A stretch of 64,000 nt of DNA, taken from positions 30,791 to 94,790 of the forward strand of contig JALDNG010005448.1 in NCBI GenBank assembly GCA_024349245.1. Reading direction: 5' to 3'. Of this stretch, positions 1 to 11,071 are shown piece by piece; position 1 is the stretch's first letter; each line of letters opens with the position of its first letter. The notes beneath the pieces were generated by a model. That model did no database searches. It saw nothing but the letters and a program-made list of their open reading frames with translations, and was not told the DNA's origin. A program made the translations under genes and the position numbers. This DNA is from Neodontobutis hainanensis. Lineage: Eukaryota; Chordata; Actinopteri; Gobiiformes; Odontobutidae.

Positions 1-245
1 TCCCGCTCTCCCCACAGTTCATACTGTCGTTGTGTCCTTGGGCAAGACACTTAACCCACCTTGCCTCCAGTGTCCATAGCACTGGTGTATGAATGTGTGT
101 GACTGTAGAGGTGTGTTTGGTGGTGGTAGAAGAAGGTTGTGAGCGCCGGTTGTGTGGCTGCCCCCCTCTCTGTCCCAGGAGTGGATGTGTGTGAATGGGG
201 TGAGTGGAAACTTCATGTAAAAACACTGTTGTAAAAAACTTTGAG
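1..245 (+). repeat. tRNA-derived SINE, body and 3' part
   Basis: The sequence is nearly identical to the body of the SINE inside receptor copy 1 (about 2788-3032). The tRNA-like head is cut off by the window edge. It ends at a run of A followed by CTTTGAG and lacks the CTTA-repeat tail of the 2.7 kb copy. Confidence 0.75.
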
Positions 246-334
246 TATACATTTTGACCCAGTGACCTAGACTCTATATGAACTAAAGTTAGATTATAAA
301 ATTCTAGCTAGTAGTCATGGAAACGTTAGCTTAC

Positions 335-742
335 CTTGTCATTGTTGGTCACAGGGATCTTGCTAACTAGCTTCTTGAAAGCAGGCGATTCCACCGTACT
401 CAATAGTAACATCTCTTCGACGATATACTCTGCCAGAAGTTTTCTGACTTCACGAGGTTCAAGTGGCATAATGGCAGGCCGACAGAAATGTAATTTCTGC
501 TGCTTTGGCTTATCACTCTTGTCCTCTGTTTTTTTTCTCTTCTCTGAAAGTTTGAGATGTTTTTTTAAATTGCTAGTGCTGTTTCGCGACATCGACAGTT
601 CTTTGGGTTTTACACAAAGGTTGCATTTGACTATTAAGTTTTTGTCCTTATTGCTGACAAATTTGAAGTAATGAGCATACGTCCACCTCGTGAATGTACA
701 GTCGTCTTCTGCCATCTTCATTAGCCGCTTTTCCACTGGCAA
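335..742 (-). CDS. hAT transposase first coding exon (BED-type zinc finger)
   Basis: The exon encodes about 136 residues. The start MPVEKRLMKMAEDD is followed by a BED-like finger: aromatic segment WTYAHYFKFV, then CNLC, then SNLKKHL. This N-terminal DNA-binding module precedes the RNase H-like core in hAT transposases. The exon ends at a clean donor, AAG|GTAAGC, with the intron starting at 334, so the remaining exons should lie to the left, outside the window. The last zinc ligand (a His a few residues after KKH) is absent; LKLSEKRKK is seen there instead, so the finger may not fold. It lies about 300 bp inside a hAT terminal repeat ending at 1041. Seen: exon, motifs, donor. Known: family architecture. 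Inferred: probably a decayed copy. Confidence 0.7.
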
Positions 743-1041
743 GCGCGACTCGCGAGCACAGCAGGGGCAGAAATCATGCCTCGCGACACTCCTGTAAAAC
801 CCGCCTTCACTGGATTATGTCACGCGATAACAACAAAGTTACACCAACAAGAGGGAGATTAATGAAATCTCGCGGTCTCGCAAAAGTTTTTTTTTTTTTT
901 TGTAACGCAAGCTTTGTTTAAAATGTACCGAGTAAAATATTACTGAAAATTAATTAGTAATGCCTTACACTACTGCGTTACAGAAAAAAGTAATAAATTA
1001 TTGTAATGTATTACTTTTGTAACGCGTTACTCCCAACACTG
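335..1041 (-). mobile_element. hAT DNA transposon, 5' end
   Basis: On the - strand the element begins at 1041 with CAGTGTTGGGAGTAACGCG, a terminal repeat style common in fish hAT elements (CAGTGTTGGG plus GTAACG repeats). The subterminal part has several GTAATAC/GTAACG-like repeats (about 950-1035), as expected for transposase binding sites. The BED exon follows. The other end lies beyond the window. Confidence 0.7.
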
Positions 1042-1952
1042 AAAGTAAGCACAGGTCTAGTTAACAGCACAACTAAAGCTTTTAAGAAAGAGCTTCACAC
1101 TCTGCAGAAGAATTGGCAGAGTATTCTGTAATAGAGAAATTGAGTTTAACCTGGTGTTACAAAATTATTACAAAATATTTAAAAAAGTGACTGGGATTTT
1201 AAATCTGTATTGAGATACATGTACTTGTATGGCACTTTCATGTCTTATAACTTTTGTTTGTGTTGATTTCTATGTATCCGGAGCTTGTTGGTGAGATTGA
1301 TGGATGTGACCATTGCTGGGTCAACATTCCTGGACATGCACCTGCCCAACGACTCTGGTCGAGGCTTTGACCTCAGATGAACACTTTGATATCTGAGGGA
1401 CGTTACGTTTGCATGAACACCAACGGGACAACAGCTCCAGGACGGATCATACTACAGTCCTAATGGTTCATTGAAGTTATTATGCTTAAGAGAATTGATT
1501 TTAATCATTAAGAATGTGCATATGTCTCACTCCTGTTTATGTTTCTTTTTGGTATAGGGTCATGACTGGATAGGCAGGGTCAGGCCGGAGATCTTGAGTT
1601 CGATGGGACAACCAGCTTAACCTCTCGCACCTTTTTTTCATTCTTTTGGAGTGATGACATGTTTTTGATTGATACACATATTGTTGAGTTTAAACGATCA
1701 GTATAGTAATCCCTGGTGATGTTTCTGTTCTGAATTGTTGTGATCTTTTCTTCTGGGTTATCATTTAATCAGTTACCCATATTTTATAGTTTAGGCCTTG
1801 TTTGGCAGAAGGGGCGCCAGAAGGTCTTTTTCCCGGCAATAGGTCATTTACCAAATGGTTCAAATGTACTTAGGCTAGCTGCCGCTGGGTTTTTGCTTCT
1901 GGCCGTACAATTCACATAAAGGTGGGATTTTGATTTATGCCATGTTAGGCAT
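1042..1952. other. No gene recognised; possibly 3' internal part of an ERV-like element
   Basis: There is no long open frame. Because a purine tract and an LTR-like block follow at 1953, this stretch may be the decayed 3' internal region of a retrovirus-like element. I see no convincing envelope domain. Confidence 0.3.
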
Positions 1953-2488
1953 AAAAAGGGGGGTTATGTTATGGGGATTGTACATATCCATTAATGTTAT
2001 ATATTATGCTCTCACTCCTGCTCCAGTTCATATGCTTATTCACATACAAGTATGACTTAATGTCTTCAGCTATATCTCCTATTATATATTATTATATCTA
2101 TTATTATCCTATTATTATATTACTTTATCTTCTATATATCTCCTATTTGCACCAGGCTAATCCAAACAATACAAAGACATCACTTTGCACTACATCTAAT
2201 CATTGTCCAGGGACACTCTGTCCTGTACACTTGGTGACACACATCTATGACTGACACGTCAGCTCAATACCCATCCATCCACGACCCTGGAGCTGAGAGG
2301 CGGGCATAATGTAAACCTATAAAAGCTTCATGTATTGTTTACATCCTTAAGCAAAACCTTCCGCGTACCATTGCTACCGGGTGTCTGTTTTGTTTCTCTT
2401 TGCAAAGATTAAACCTGTCTATTATTTTCAAATCATATACAGTCTCCATCGTCTGCTCATTTAATCTGTAAAATAAATTCTCGTAACT
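1953..2488 (+). repeat. Polypurine tract plus LTR-like block (endogenous retrovirus-type)
   Basis: A purine tract (AAAAAGGGGGG, 1953-1963) is followed by a block starting TGTTATGG at 1967 and ending near CGTAACT at about 2487. The ends form an imperfect TGTTA / TAACx inverted pair. Inside are a TATAAAA box at 2319-2325 and AATAAA at 2472-2477, in the order expected for U3-R-U5. The right edge can be placed because sequence shared with the other receptor upstream regions (AAAGGCAAAGTTGCAA) resumes at about 2490. No matching 5' LTR is in the window. A solo LTR or the 3' LTR of a truncated element are both possible. Confidence 0.5.
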
Positions 2489-2594
2489 ATAAAGGCAAAG
2501 TTGCAAACATACCAACATGAAGACACAGACTTCTGGCTGTCAATGGACATGCGGAGTCGTGTATTCTTTTGACACTGAAAATCATTTTCTAGAT

Positions 2595-3916
2595 ATGAGT
2601 CTGAACAGGACTTACACTAACATCCATCCATGCGATGAATTTGATAATATGACTTACATTTTTTCCAGTAATCCTTCTGTCCTCTTTGTACTGGTATATC
2701 TTTCTTTTGGACTGTTATCTACCACTGAGCCACTGGGGCGGCAGTGGCTCAGTGGCCGCCCTTCAACCGGAAGGTAGTAGTTTCGATTCCCGCTCTCCCC
2801 ACAGTTCATACTGTCGTTGTGTCCTTGGGCAAGACACTTAACCCACCTTGCCTCCAGTGTCCATAGCACTGGTGTATGAATGTGTGTGACTGTAGAGGTG
2901 TGTTTGGTGGTGGTAGAAGAAGGTTGTGAGCGCCGGTTGTGTGGCTGCCCCCCTCTCTGTCCCAGGAGTGGATGTGTGTGAATGGGGTGAGTGGAAACTT
3001 CATGTAAAAACACTGTTGTAAAAAACTTTGAGATAATTATCTGAGAAAGGTGCTATATAAATAAATTACTTACTTACTTACAACAGTTTGTGGAAACCTT
3101 CTTGTAATCATCTATTTTATTTATTTTAATCAGCTCCACAATTCCACAAATTACCTTATCCTCTCTCTGGCTGTGGCTGACCTGCTCGTTGGAATTGTAG
3201 TCTTTCCTTTCAGCATGGCACATACTGTAACCTCATGTCTCTATCAGAAAGATGTGTTTTGTATAATACGTGACTTTATTGACGCTATACTCTGTACGTC
3301 CTCTATTCTGAACTTGTGCTGTATTTCTATTGACCGTTATTATGCCATCTGTAATCCTCTCACATATAAAATCACAGTAACTGTTCATGTGGCTGGGATC
3401 ATGATCTTGGTGACTTGGAGTGTTGCTGCTATGATTGGCATCGGTGTATTTTTAGGAGGATACAGCCAAGTAAACTGTGAAGAAATGTGCTCCATTGATG
3501 TGGTACTGTCAAATGTTATGGGACCTGTTTTTTCGTTTTACGTACCTGCAATCATCATGCTCTGTATTTATCTTAAGATTTTCTTTGTTGCTCAGAGACA
3601 GAGAAACATAATCCAGATTTCTAAATCTGGAGCTATCAGTAAAATGGAGAGGAAGGCCACTAAAACTCTGGGCATAGTGATGGGAGTTTTCCTTTTATGT
3701 ATGACCCCATTCTTTCTTTGTGCTGTCTTTCTGCATTTATCTAATGACCCCCCACCACTCGCTCTGTTTGAAGCACTCAACTGGCTCACACTGTCCAGTT
3801 CAACGCGCAACCCTTTCATTTATGCATTCTTCTACAGCTGGTTCAGATCTGCCTGTAAAATAATATTATCTGGACTGATATTCAAAGGTGACTTTGCCAG
3901 CTCAAAATTAATGTGA
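2595..3916 (+). pseudogene. TAAR-like receptor copy 1, split by a SINE
   Basis: This is a class A GPCR of the trace amine-associated receptor family, a plasma-membrane amine or odorant sensor. The ATG at 2595 (MSLNRTYTNIHPC) matches the start in the other copies. The first 44 codons run to about 2725, a 354-bp SINE interrupts TM1, and the receptor resumes at about 3080 and stays open to the stop at 3916. D3.32, DRY and NPFIY are present. CMTP replaces CWxP. TM7 reads SSSTRNPFIY where other copies have NSTLNPFIY, so the TAAR signature is also damaged. The upstream ATG at 2517 is in frame here because a short deletion removed the upstream stop. Its native upstream block is replaced by the LTR ending at about 2488. 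Confidence 0.9.
2726..3079 (+). mobile_element. tRNA-derived SINE inserted in receptor copy 1
   Basis: The head is tRNA-like: an A-box-like TGGCTCAGTGG at 2745-2755 and a B-box-like TTTCGATTCC at 2781-2790. The body matches 1-245. The tail is GCTATATAAATAAATTA followed by (CTTA)n. The head lacks about 8 nt found in the 18.7 kb copy. Its left edge carries an inverted copy of the head (see findings). Receptor sequence ends at CCAC and resumes at ACAACAG, so any target duplication is very short. Confidence 0.85.
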
Positions 3917-4180
3917 CGTGGTGCTTGTATCAGATAATACTATCTCGAACCTTGGATCTCAACTGGTGGGTCAGCACCTAAAAGTTGGGTCACAGGCCTA
4001 TTCTTGCAGGGCTAAAAAACTCAAATCAGTGCTGTCAATCAATGAAAATTGTGGATAAACAACAATGCAGTGGTTAAATAAAAATGCTTGAAATGTTGAA
4101 TATTTAGACAATCCACTTTGCCTCCAATCACTTCAGAGACTACCTAGCTAACATTTTCAGATAAATATTTCAACAATGTA
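3917..4180 (+). other. 3' flank of receptor copy 1
   Basis: The flank (GTGACGTGGTGCTTGTATC, then a region with TGGGTCAGCACCTAAAAG) is shared with the downstream flanks of copies 3 and 5 and more weakly with copy 4. It marks the duplicated unit rather than a gene. Confidence 0.7.
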
Positions 4181-4812
4181 AGGCAAGGCAGTTTATTTAC
4201 AAAGCACAATTCGTACACTGGGTCATTCAAAGTGCTTTACAGAAATAAAAGTCAAATTTAAAATACATAGACAAAATTTTGAATAAGAAGCATAAGAAAA
4301 ATAAAAAGATTTAAAGACAAAGAGTGCAGATTAAAAACACTTTAGGTTGTCTTTACTGAATGTAGGAAGAGGAGCTAAAGAGGAAGGTTTTTAACCTCCC
4401 CTTAAACATTGTTAAAGTTGAGGCTTGTTTTACTTCATCTGGGAGGCTGTACCAGATTTTTGCTCCATGAAACTTAAACACCGCTTCACCCTGTTTAGTT
4501 CTAACTCTGTCCAGAAGGTGTCCCAGATGTTTTTAGACTCCGAGAAAGTTAATAAGAAACTAGCATTTCAGAAATATATTCTGGTGCTAAACCATTTAGA
4601 GACTTGTAAACCAGCAGTGCTGTTTTAAAGTCTATTCCCTGAGCAACAGGAAGCCAGTACAGAGATTTTAAAACTGGAGTGATGTGGTTGTACTTCCTGG
4701 TGTTAGTTAGAACCCGAGCAGCAGCGTTCTGAATAAGCTGCAGCTGTCTTAACCCTCGTTTTGAGAGACCAGTGAGCAGGCCGTTACAGTAATCTAACCC
4801 AGTGGTTACCAA
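4181..4812 (-). mobile_element. L2-like LINE, 5'-truncated 3' end
   Basis: The - strand encodes the ORF2 C-terminus. It starts near GLDYCNGLLTGL and continues NAAARVLT, ITPVLKSLYWLPV, LVYKSLNGLAPEY, then in another frame RTKQGEAVFKF and KIWYSLPDEVKQAS. This is the typical C-terminal tail of vertebrate L2/CR1-group LINEs. The 3' UTR ends in a block (GTTTATTTACAAAGCAC, AAGTGCTTTACAGAAATAAA) that recurs downstream of copies 3, 4 and 5. The insertion, or at least its tail, is therefore part of the duplicated receptor unit. Confidence 0.8.
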
Positions 4813-4984
4813 GCTTTTTGTCTTGTGGACCCCATGGCTATTTAATCATACCATGAGTACCCACTCATATATGTCGATGATTCTTCAGAAAGTGGTCATA
4901 TAAAGTGTATAACATCTGATTAGTGTATGTGGCCCATAATGTCTGCCGGGATACTATAAAACAACAGAAATGACTTACATTAGA

Positions 4985-5209
4985 TACAGTTGTGGTCATA
5001 GGTAGGTAAACTTTTGATCAGGGACATTTGAGTAGTTTCTGTTGTCATTATGATTTAAATAGAGTAAACACAATTGTTTGACAATAAATGGTTTCACCCA
5101 ACCACTAACTATGAGTGAAAGAAAGTTGTGTTATCATGTATATTCTCTGAAAAATAGCCAAACAATCACAAATTCTGCCAGGGTATGTAAACTTATGAGC
5201 ACAACTGTA
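4985..5209. mobile_element. Tc1/mariner-type MITE
   Basis: It is a short non-coding element between TA dinucleotides. The left end TACAGTTGTGGTCATAGGT and the right end (reverse complement TACAGTTGTGCTCATAAGT) are imperfect inverted repeats of about 25-30 bp. About 170 bp of AT-rich sequence lies between them. This is the standard layout of non-autonomous Tc1-like elements in fish. Confidence 0.75.
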
Positions 5210-5373
5210 TATTAGTAACTAGCTATTTACAGTGCAAAAATCCTAAATTTAAAGTATGTAGCAGACCCAGGATCAAGTCACAAATTCCACCCGGTTTAAC
5301 TGTCTGTATTTGAATTATCAGTGTTGTTTCCAATCCACGAAACAAGTAGGCAATTTGATTAACACTGATTGGC

Positions 5374-5954
5374 TGTAATGTGGGACTGAGGACTCAAATG
5401 CGCACAAGACAGTGAAGGTAAGTGATTCTTTATTTAAGTACAGATAGTGACAGGAAGCTGGATAGGAGATCTGAGACTGTAGTCCGTGCTGAGGCACTGC
5501 GCTGATGGCTGAAGTGAAGTCGTGAATTGGAACCAAGCCGAGGAGCTGGACCGAGAGTTGGAGTTGAGCCGTGGAGCTAAGCCGAAGCCTGGTGCCGAGC
5601 CGTTGACTGGAGACCAAGCCGGGAAGCTGGGCTGAGAGTTGGAGTGAGCCGTAGAGCTGCGTCGAAGCCTGGAGCCGAGCCGGTGACTGGAGACCAAGCC
5701 GAGGAACTGGGCTGCTAGCTGGAGTCCAAACCTGAGACCTGGAGCGAGGGCTATAATAAGAGCTGTAACAAACGCTGGAAACATTCACACAAAGTCTGCT
5801 GAACGATCTGGCAGGGAAGAGGTGGACAGGAGCGGATTATATACCTCACTGATGGTAATAGATTGCAGGTGCTTGGAACAGGTGGCAGTGATGAGATGAA
5901 GGAAGGAGAAGGAAAGTGGAGCGGATCCCTGAGAGAGACGGAGAGGATCTGACA
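5374..5954 (-). repeat. 3' LTR of Ty3/gypsy chromovirus
   Basis: On the - strand the LTR starts TGTCAGATCC at 5954, directly after a GAGGGGGGGGTTC purine tract (5955-5967). It carries AAATAAA near its end and finishes CATTACA at 5374, giving about 581 bp. It follows the stop codon of the pol frame by a few bases, as in compact gypsy elements. Open frames inside it are not genes. Confidence 0.75.
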
Positions 5955-5965
5955 GAACCCCCCCC

Positions 5966-8090
5966 TCAAGGAACGACACCGGACGTTCCAACTGACTGTC
6001 CGGGGTGTGAAGCATGGAAGTCCCTAATTAACTGTGGATCCAGAATGTGGCGGGCAGGAGCCCAAGAACGTTCTTCTGGACCATACCCCTCCCAGTCCAC
6101 CAGGTACTGAATGCCTCGACCACGGCGTCTAGATCTAAGGAGCCGTCGCACCGAATATGCCGGAGCACCTCCAACGAGCTGGGCGGGAGGCGGGGTCCTG
6201 GTGGCGGGAACCAGAGGACTCTCCTGAAGGGGCTTGATCCTGGAAACATGAAAGGTTGGGTGAATCTGCATAGACCGAGGAAGCTTCAATCTTACCGCCA
6301 CCGGGTTGATGATCTTCACTATAGTGAAGGGACCAATGAATCGTGGAGCCAATTTCTTAGACTCCACTCTGAGAGGAATGTCTCTGGTGGAGAGCCAGAC
6401 CCGATCCCCTACCTTGTACTGGGGACTCGTGGTGGCTTGTGGTGACGATTTGCCGCTGTCGAATACTGGGTGGAAGCTCGTAGGAGAGCCGCACGAGCCC
6501 TGTTCCATGTCCCTCTGCAACGGCGGATGAGGGCTTGGACAGACGGAACATTAGCCTCCCTCTCTTGGGCCGGGAATAGTGGGGGCTGGAACCCGTAAAC
6601 GCACTGGAAAGGAGATATTCCAGTTGCTGAGCTTGACAAGGAGTTGTGGGCGTACTCCACCCACAACAGCTGAGAGGACCAAGAGGATTGGGTTTGTCCA
6701 GCCAAACACCTCAAGGCCGACTCCATCTCCTGGTTCAACCATTCCGTCTGTCCATTGGACTGCAGGTGAAATCCAGAGGACAAGCTGACTGTAGCCCCTA
6801 AAAGAGAGCAAAACTCCCGCCAAACTGTAGAGGTAAACTGGGGTCCCCGGTCCGACACAATGTCCATTGGTAGTCCATGGATCCGGAAGACATTCTGGAG
6901 TACCAGTTCTGCAGTCTCCTTTGCTGAGGGCAACTTAGGCAGAGCTATGAGGTGAGCCATCTTCGAGAACCGGTCAATGATGGAAAGGATCACCGTGTTG
7001 CCATTTGATTCCGGGAGACCGGTAACGAAATCCAGAGACATATGAGACTAAGGGTCGTAGGGGAACCGGAAGTGGCCGAAGAAGCCCAGATGGAGCATGA
7101 TGAGAGGGCTTCTGCTGGCTGCAGACAGGACATGCCGTGACAAACGCTCGAACATCCTCTTAGGCCACCAGAACCGCTGTTGGAGAAAAGAGAGTGTCCG
7201 CCGAATCCCGGGGTGGCAAGCGAGTCGAGACGAGTTAACCCACTGAATAACCTCAGACGGCAGACCCACAGGAACAAATAGTTTTACCTCTGGACAGGAA
7301 CTGGGGACAGTAATGGTGTTCAAGGCTGCCTTGATGTGCTCTTCAATGGGCCAGGTGACGGCTGCAACCTGCTGGGATGGAGGCAAGATGGAGGTCACCT
7401 CAGAAGATGTCTCCTCCTTCTGGAATTGCCGAGAAAGGGCATCAGGTTTCTGATTCCGGGACCCTGGTCGGAATGATAAAACAAAATTAAAGCGAGTAAA
7501 GAACAAGGACCAACGAGCTTGACGAGATGTCAAGCGCTTGGCTGACCGGATATATTGCAAATTCTTGTGGTCTGTCCACACAAGAAACGGTTGTTCCGCT
7601 CCCTCCAGCCAGTGCCGCCATTCCTCCAAGGCTAGCTTAACCGCCAGCGGCTCCCTATTACCTGTGTCGTAATTCTGTTCAGCGGGAGACAGGCAACGAG
7701 AAAAATAGGCACATGGGTGTAATTTCTGGTCTGAAGTGCAACGTTGGGACAGAACTGCGCCTACTCCCACGTCAGAAGTGTCCACCTCTACGACAAACTG
7801 GCTATCAGAGTTTGGGATGATAAGCACTGGAGCTGAAGAAAAACGAAGCTTCAAGTCACGGAATGCTGACTCGGCTTCGCTGGACCAGATGAACGGAACT
7901 TTAGATGAGGTAAGTGCTGTTAGAGGAGCCGCCATGGTACTATAGCCACGGATGAAACGTCTATAGAAGTTGGCAAATCCCAAAAAGCGTTGCAGTTGCT
8001 TTCGACTGCACGGAGATGGCCAATCCAATACTGCCGACACCTTGGAAGGGTCCATCTGAATTCTACCCTAAACGGAATGACAAGAGCGAC
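5966..8090 (-). pseudogene. Ty3/gypsy chromovirus pol, 5'-truncated and frameshifted
   Basis: Reading the - strand, the order is: end of the reverse transcriptase (MDPSKVSAVLDWP, FLGFANFYRRFI, about 8055-7850), RNase H (VEVDTSDVGVGAVLSQ, WTDHKNLQYI, KPDALSR), integrase zinc-binding region (LACHPG, FWWP, about 7200), integrase core (MSLDFVTGLPES, ILSIIDRFSKMAHLI, VSDRGPQFTS, then SNGQTE, about 7041-6600), and a C-terminal part with KVGDRVWLSTRDI. It ends in a chromodomain (QYLVDWEGYGPEERSW) at about 6130-6075. The RT palm, protease and gag are missing. Frames break near 7050 (within the zinc-binding region) and near 6410-6520, and a stop lies just before the RT fragment. The chromodomain places it among chromoviruses, which target insertion through chromatin marks. 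It is inactive. Confidence 0.9.
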
Positions 8091-8095
8091 TCCGC

Positions 8096-8838
8096 CCCAA
8101 GATTGCCCCAGTGTCCCAATCAATGTGTGGATTATGGCGTCGCAACCAGGGGTAGCCCAAAATTAATGGACTCTACAAAGTCCACAATTTCAAAAAGTGT
8201 CCTTTTGGCCCATAGCGAGAGGCTTCGTGGGAGCTGCGCGCCGGATGCCCGAAATATTTCGAGGGTCCGGCGACACTCTTCTGAGGCCCTTGCCCCGCCG
8301 GGGGCCGATAGGAGGGGCCCCAAAGTTTTTGGACCCAGGCTTGCAATACTGGACACGTCTACAGTGTGGCATAATGGACAGTCCCACTCCATGCTTAGTT
8401 CAACGGGCCTCAGCCCCTATTCAATTAGCAAGGCGGTGGACACTTTGCCATTCCTTCACCAGGTGACCACAGCTGACCACTCCTAAGCCACGCCCACATC
8501 CCACAAACCCACTATTTGTCCACGAACACACTATTTTAAGGAAATTTGTCGGAGACCCCCGCTGACCACTGCTGACCACTCCTAAGCTCCGCCCACATCC
8601 CACGAACCCACTATTTGTACACGAACCCACTATTTATCGGAATGGGCCCAGAAGTGGTCAGATGGTTATGTGCCACAAGAGGATGCCCGTGGTAGCGCCC
8701 CCTCTGGCCAATTTTGACATTTGGCCCAAAGTTTCTCCGGGAGACTTGCCCTGTGGATATGGCATACTAGGCCCCCCCCTGAGCTCCCAGTTTGGTTTTT
8801 GACCACAACGGATCTTTCTGAACAAATCCAAGTTGCCC
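8096..8838. other. GC-rich palindromic non-coding block
   Basis: No gene is recognised. It contains short palindromes (GGACTCTACAAAGTCC at 8169-8184 and GC-rich inverted stretches at 8230-8330). It also holds a direct repeat of about 80-95 bp (8473-8540 and 8570-8640) built around CCCACTATTTGTCCACGAAC. That motif recurs throughout 14.8-18.7 kb, so this looks like the left margin of the same repeat complex. Confidence 0.6.
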
Positions 8839-10429
8839 ATTATTTCAATGTATTTTGTGTAGTGTGTTCATGGACGGCGCTTGGAAAGGTCCGATCGACT
8901 CGCGAGTGGACTCCTTTTTCTTGCCACAGTGCGTAGAAGAGTGTGGTAAAGTTTGGTGAGGCTACGACATTGTTAAGGGGTCAAATAATGTTCAGGGGTC
9001 CCTAATGTTCAGGGGTTTCCCTTTGCTCTAAAGCCAGCAGCCTTTGATATGTCGTTCTGGGTGGCCCCAGGAGCCAGCGTGCAAAATTTGGGCCCCTGGG
9101 ACCTTTGTAGAAAACTCCTAACAGCCCATTATTTCAATGTATTTTGTGTGGTGTGTTCACGGACGGCGCTTAAGAAGGTCCAATCGACTCGGGAGTGGAC
9201 TCCTTTTTCTCACCACAGTGCATGGAAGAGTGTGGTAAAGTTTGGAGAGGCTACGTAAGGGGCTTAATTGGCAAAAGGGCAACGGTCGTCCACGAAGATA
9301 CTATGCGCATAGGTGTGAAGTGGGATGACTCCCGTTCGAAGACGGAAAGTCTCGGGATCTTGAAATTTTTGATCGGTCTCTAGGGGCCCCTGAAGTCGAA
9401 TCCCGAAGTGCATAACTCTAGGACCCCCTGAACCACATTGCATCCCACTCTTCAAAAAAAACTTAGAAGGCCCTATGCTTCAATGCCATTTAGAGACCTT
9501 TTTGAGAAAATCGGTCACGGAGGCTGAAATCTTTTCCCTTTGCTCTAGAGCCATCTGCCTTTGATATGTTATTCAGGAAGTGCCCTGGAGCCAGCGTGCA
9601 AAATTTGGGGCTCCTGGGACACCTGTAGAAAACTCCCAATTTACCATTATTTCAATTTATTTTGTATAGTGTGTTCACGGACGGCGCTTAGGAAGGTCCA
9701 ATCGACTCGGGAGTGGACTCCTTTTTCTCGTCACAGTGCATGGAAGTGTGCGGTAAAGTTTGGTGAGGCTACAACCTTGTTAAGGGGTCAAATAATGTTC
9801 AGGGGTCAATGGTCAGAACCCGTTATAGGCTGTGTCTTTTGGAGGCTGAAACTTTTTCCCTTTGCTCTAAAGCCAGCAGCCTTTGATATGTCGTTCTGGG
9901 TGGCCCCAGGAGCCAGGGTGCAAAATTTGGGCCCCCTGGGACATCTGTTGAAAACTCCCAATAGCCCATTATTTCAATGTATTTTGTATAGTGCGTTCAC
10001 GGACGGCGCTTAGGAAGGTCCAATCGACTCGGGAGTGGACTCCTTTTTCTCGTCACAGTGCTTGAAAGAGTGTGGTAAAGTTTGGAGAGGCTACAACATC
10101 GTTAAGGGGCTTAATTGGCAAAAGAGCAACGGTCGTCCGCAAATATACTATGCGCATAAGTGTGAAGTGGGATGACTCCCGGTCGGAGACGGAAAGTCTC
10201 GGGATCTTGAAATTTTTGATTGGTACTCTCTAGGGGCCCCTGAAGTCGAATCCCGAAGCGCATAACTCTAGGACCCCCTGAACCAGATTGCATCCCACTC
10301 TTCAAAAAAACTTAGAAGGCCCTATGCTTCATGCCATTTAGAGACCTTTTTGAGAAAATCTGTCACGGAGGCTGAAATCTTTTCCCTTTGCTCTAGAGCC
10401 ATCCGCCTTTGATATGTTATTCAGGAAGT
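8839..10429 (+). repeat. Higher-order tandem satellite, alternating ~0.3 and ~0.52 kb units
   Basis: Unit starts (ATTATTTCAATGTATTTTG) fall near 8839, 9129, 9647 and 9968, and again at 14447 beyond the LTR element. Spacings are about 290, 518, 321 and, with the LTR insertion removed, about 527 bp. Short and long units therefore alternate as a dimer of about 0.81-0.85 kb. Short units carry AATGTTCAGGGGTC; long units carry GGCTTAATTGGCAAAAG and GATGACTCCCG. No coding is apparent. Confidence 0.75.
10425..10429. repeat. Left target-site duplication GAAGT
   Basis: GAAGT lies directly before the 5' LTR and again directly after the 3' LTR (14377-14381). The uninterrupted form TTCAGGAAGTGCCCTGG is seen in a related satellite unit at about 9570, confirming the insertion point. 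Confidence 0.92.
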
Positions 10430-10930
10430 TGTCAGGATTCATGTCTGTTTTTTATTGTTTCCAGTTTGTGTTGTATTTCATGGATTTTATTTTGATATGC
10501 CTTGCCCTTGTCTGTGTCTATTCTTGACTTCCTGCCTTGTGTCTTTCCCTCCTGTGTGATTACCTGCTCCCTAATATGTTTCACCTGTCCCTTGTTGTCT
10601 GTGTCTATTTATACCTGTTTGTCCTTCCCCTCAGTACCAGGTCATTGTCATATTGTCATTTGTCAGGCCATTGTCATTTTCCTTGTCTTCGTCACCCGTA
10701 AGTTTGGTCTGTGTTTTCTTTTGCCTCTGGTGAAGTTTTCTAGTTCGTTGTGTTTTTGTATTTTTATTATCTCTGGATTTTTGCCTGTTCTGTTCTGGGA
10801 GAGTTTTTGGTTTTTGGATTTTTGTATGCTCCTCTGTTCATCTTAAATAAATTTTTGTTTCACGTTTTATTTGGAGTCTGGGTTACTGCATTGGAGTCTT
10901 TCCCTTCCCCTGGGCCAGCACCCCGTGACA
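10430..10930 (+). repeat. 5' LTR of the array-bearing element
   Basis: The LTR is 501 bp, TGTCAGGATTCATG to CCCCGTGACA. It has TATTTATACC near 10606 as a possible TATA region and AAATAAATTTTTG near 10845 as a poly(A) signal. It differs from the 3' LTR by only a few small indels, implying recent insertion. Confidence 0.92.
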
Positions 10931-11071
10931 GAATGACCTGGTCTAAACTGAGACTCCGCAACCCCAGAGCTCCTGCATTTTTTTTTTCCCCTGCCTGAGT
11001 TTTTGTCCGTGCACTTGCCGGTTTTTCCCCTGCCTGAGTTTGTGTCCGTGCTCTTGCCGGTGTTTCTCTGC
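10931..11071 (+). other. Leader region after the 5' LTR
   Basis: It begins GAATGACCTGGTCTAAAC right after the LTR, where a primer-binding site would sit. No tRNA complement was recognised by eye. A short frame (MTWSKLRLRNPRAPA) starts here and could be a relic of a gag start, then ends in a run of T and C. Confidence 0.4.

Larger units (their letters stand above)
5374..8095 (-). mobile_element. Truncated Ty3/gypsy chromovirus
   Basis: It comprises the 3' half of pol, the purine tract and one LTR. The left part of the element (5' LTR, gag, protease, RT fingers and palm) is absent. At about 8095 the sequence changes abruptly into the palindromic non-coding block. Confidence 0.85.

Noticed and set aside
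1261..1500. Possible retroviral envelope fragment
   Set aside because: Only a weak Cys/Trp-containing stretch with stops; not enough to call.
2737..2805. tRNA gene at the SINE heads (also 19058, 24303, 56164)
   Set aside because: A- and B-box-like motifs are there but the cloverleaf is incomplete and each is joined to a SINE body; tRNA-derived SINE heads.
5318..5969. Ser/Leu-rich frames on the - strand
   Set aside because: They lie in the chromovirus LTR.
8016..8486. 156-codon + strand frame
   Set aside because: It crosses the end of the - strand pol fragment into palindromic non-coding DNA; composition artefact.
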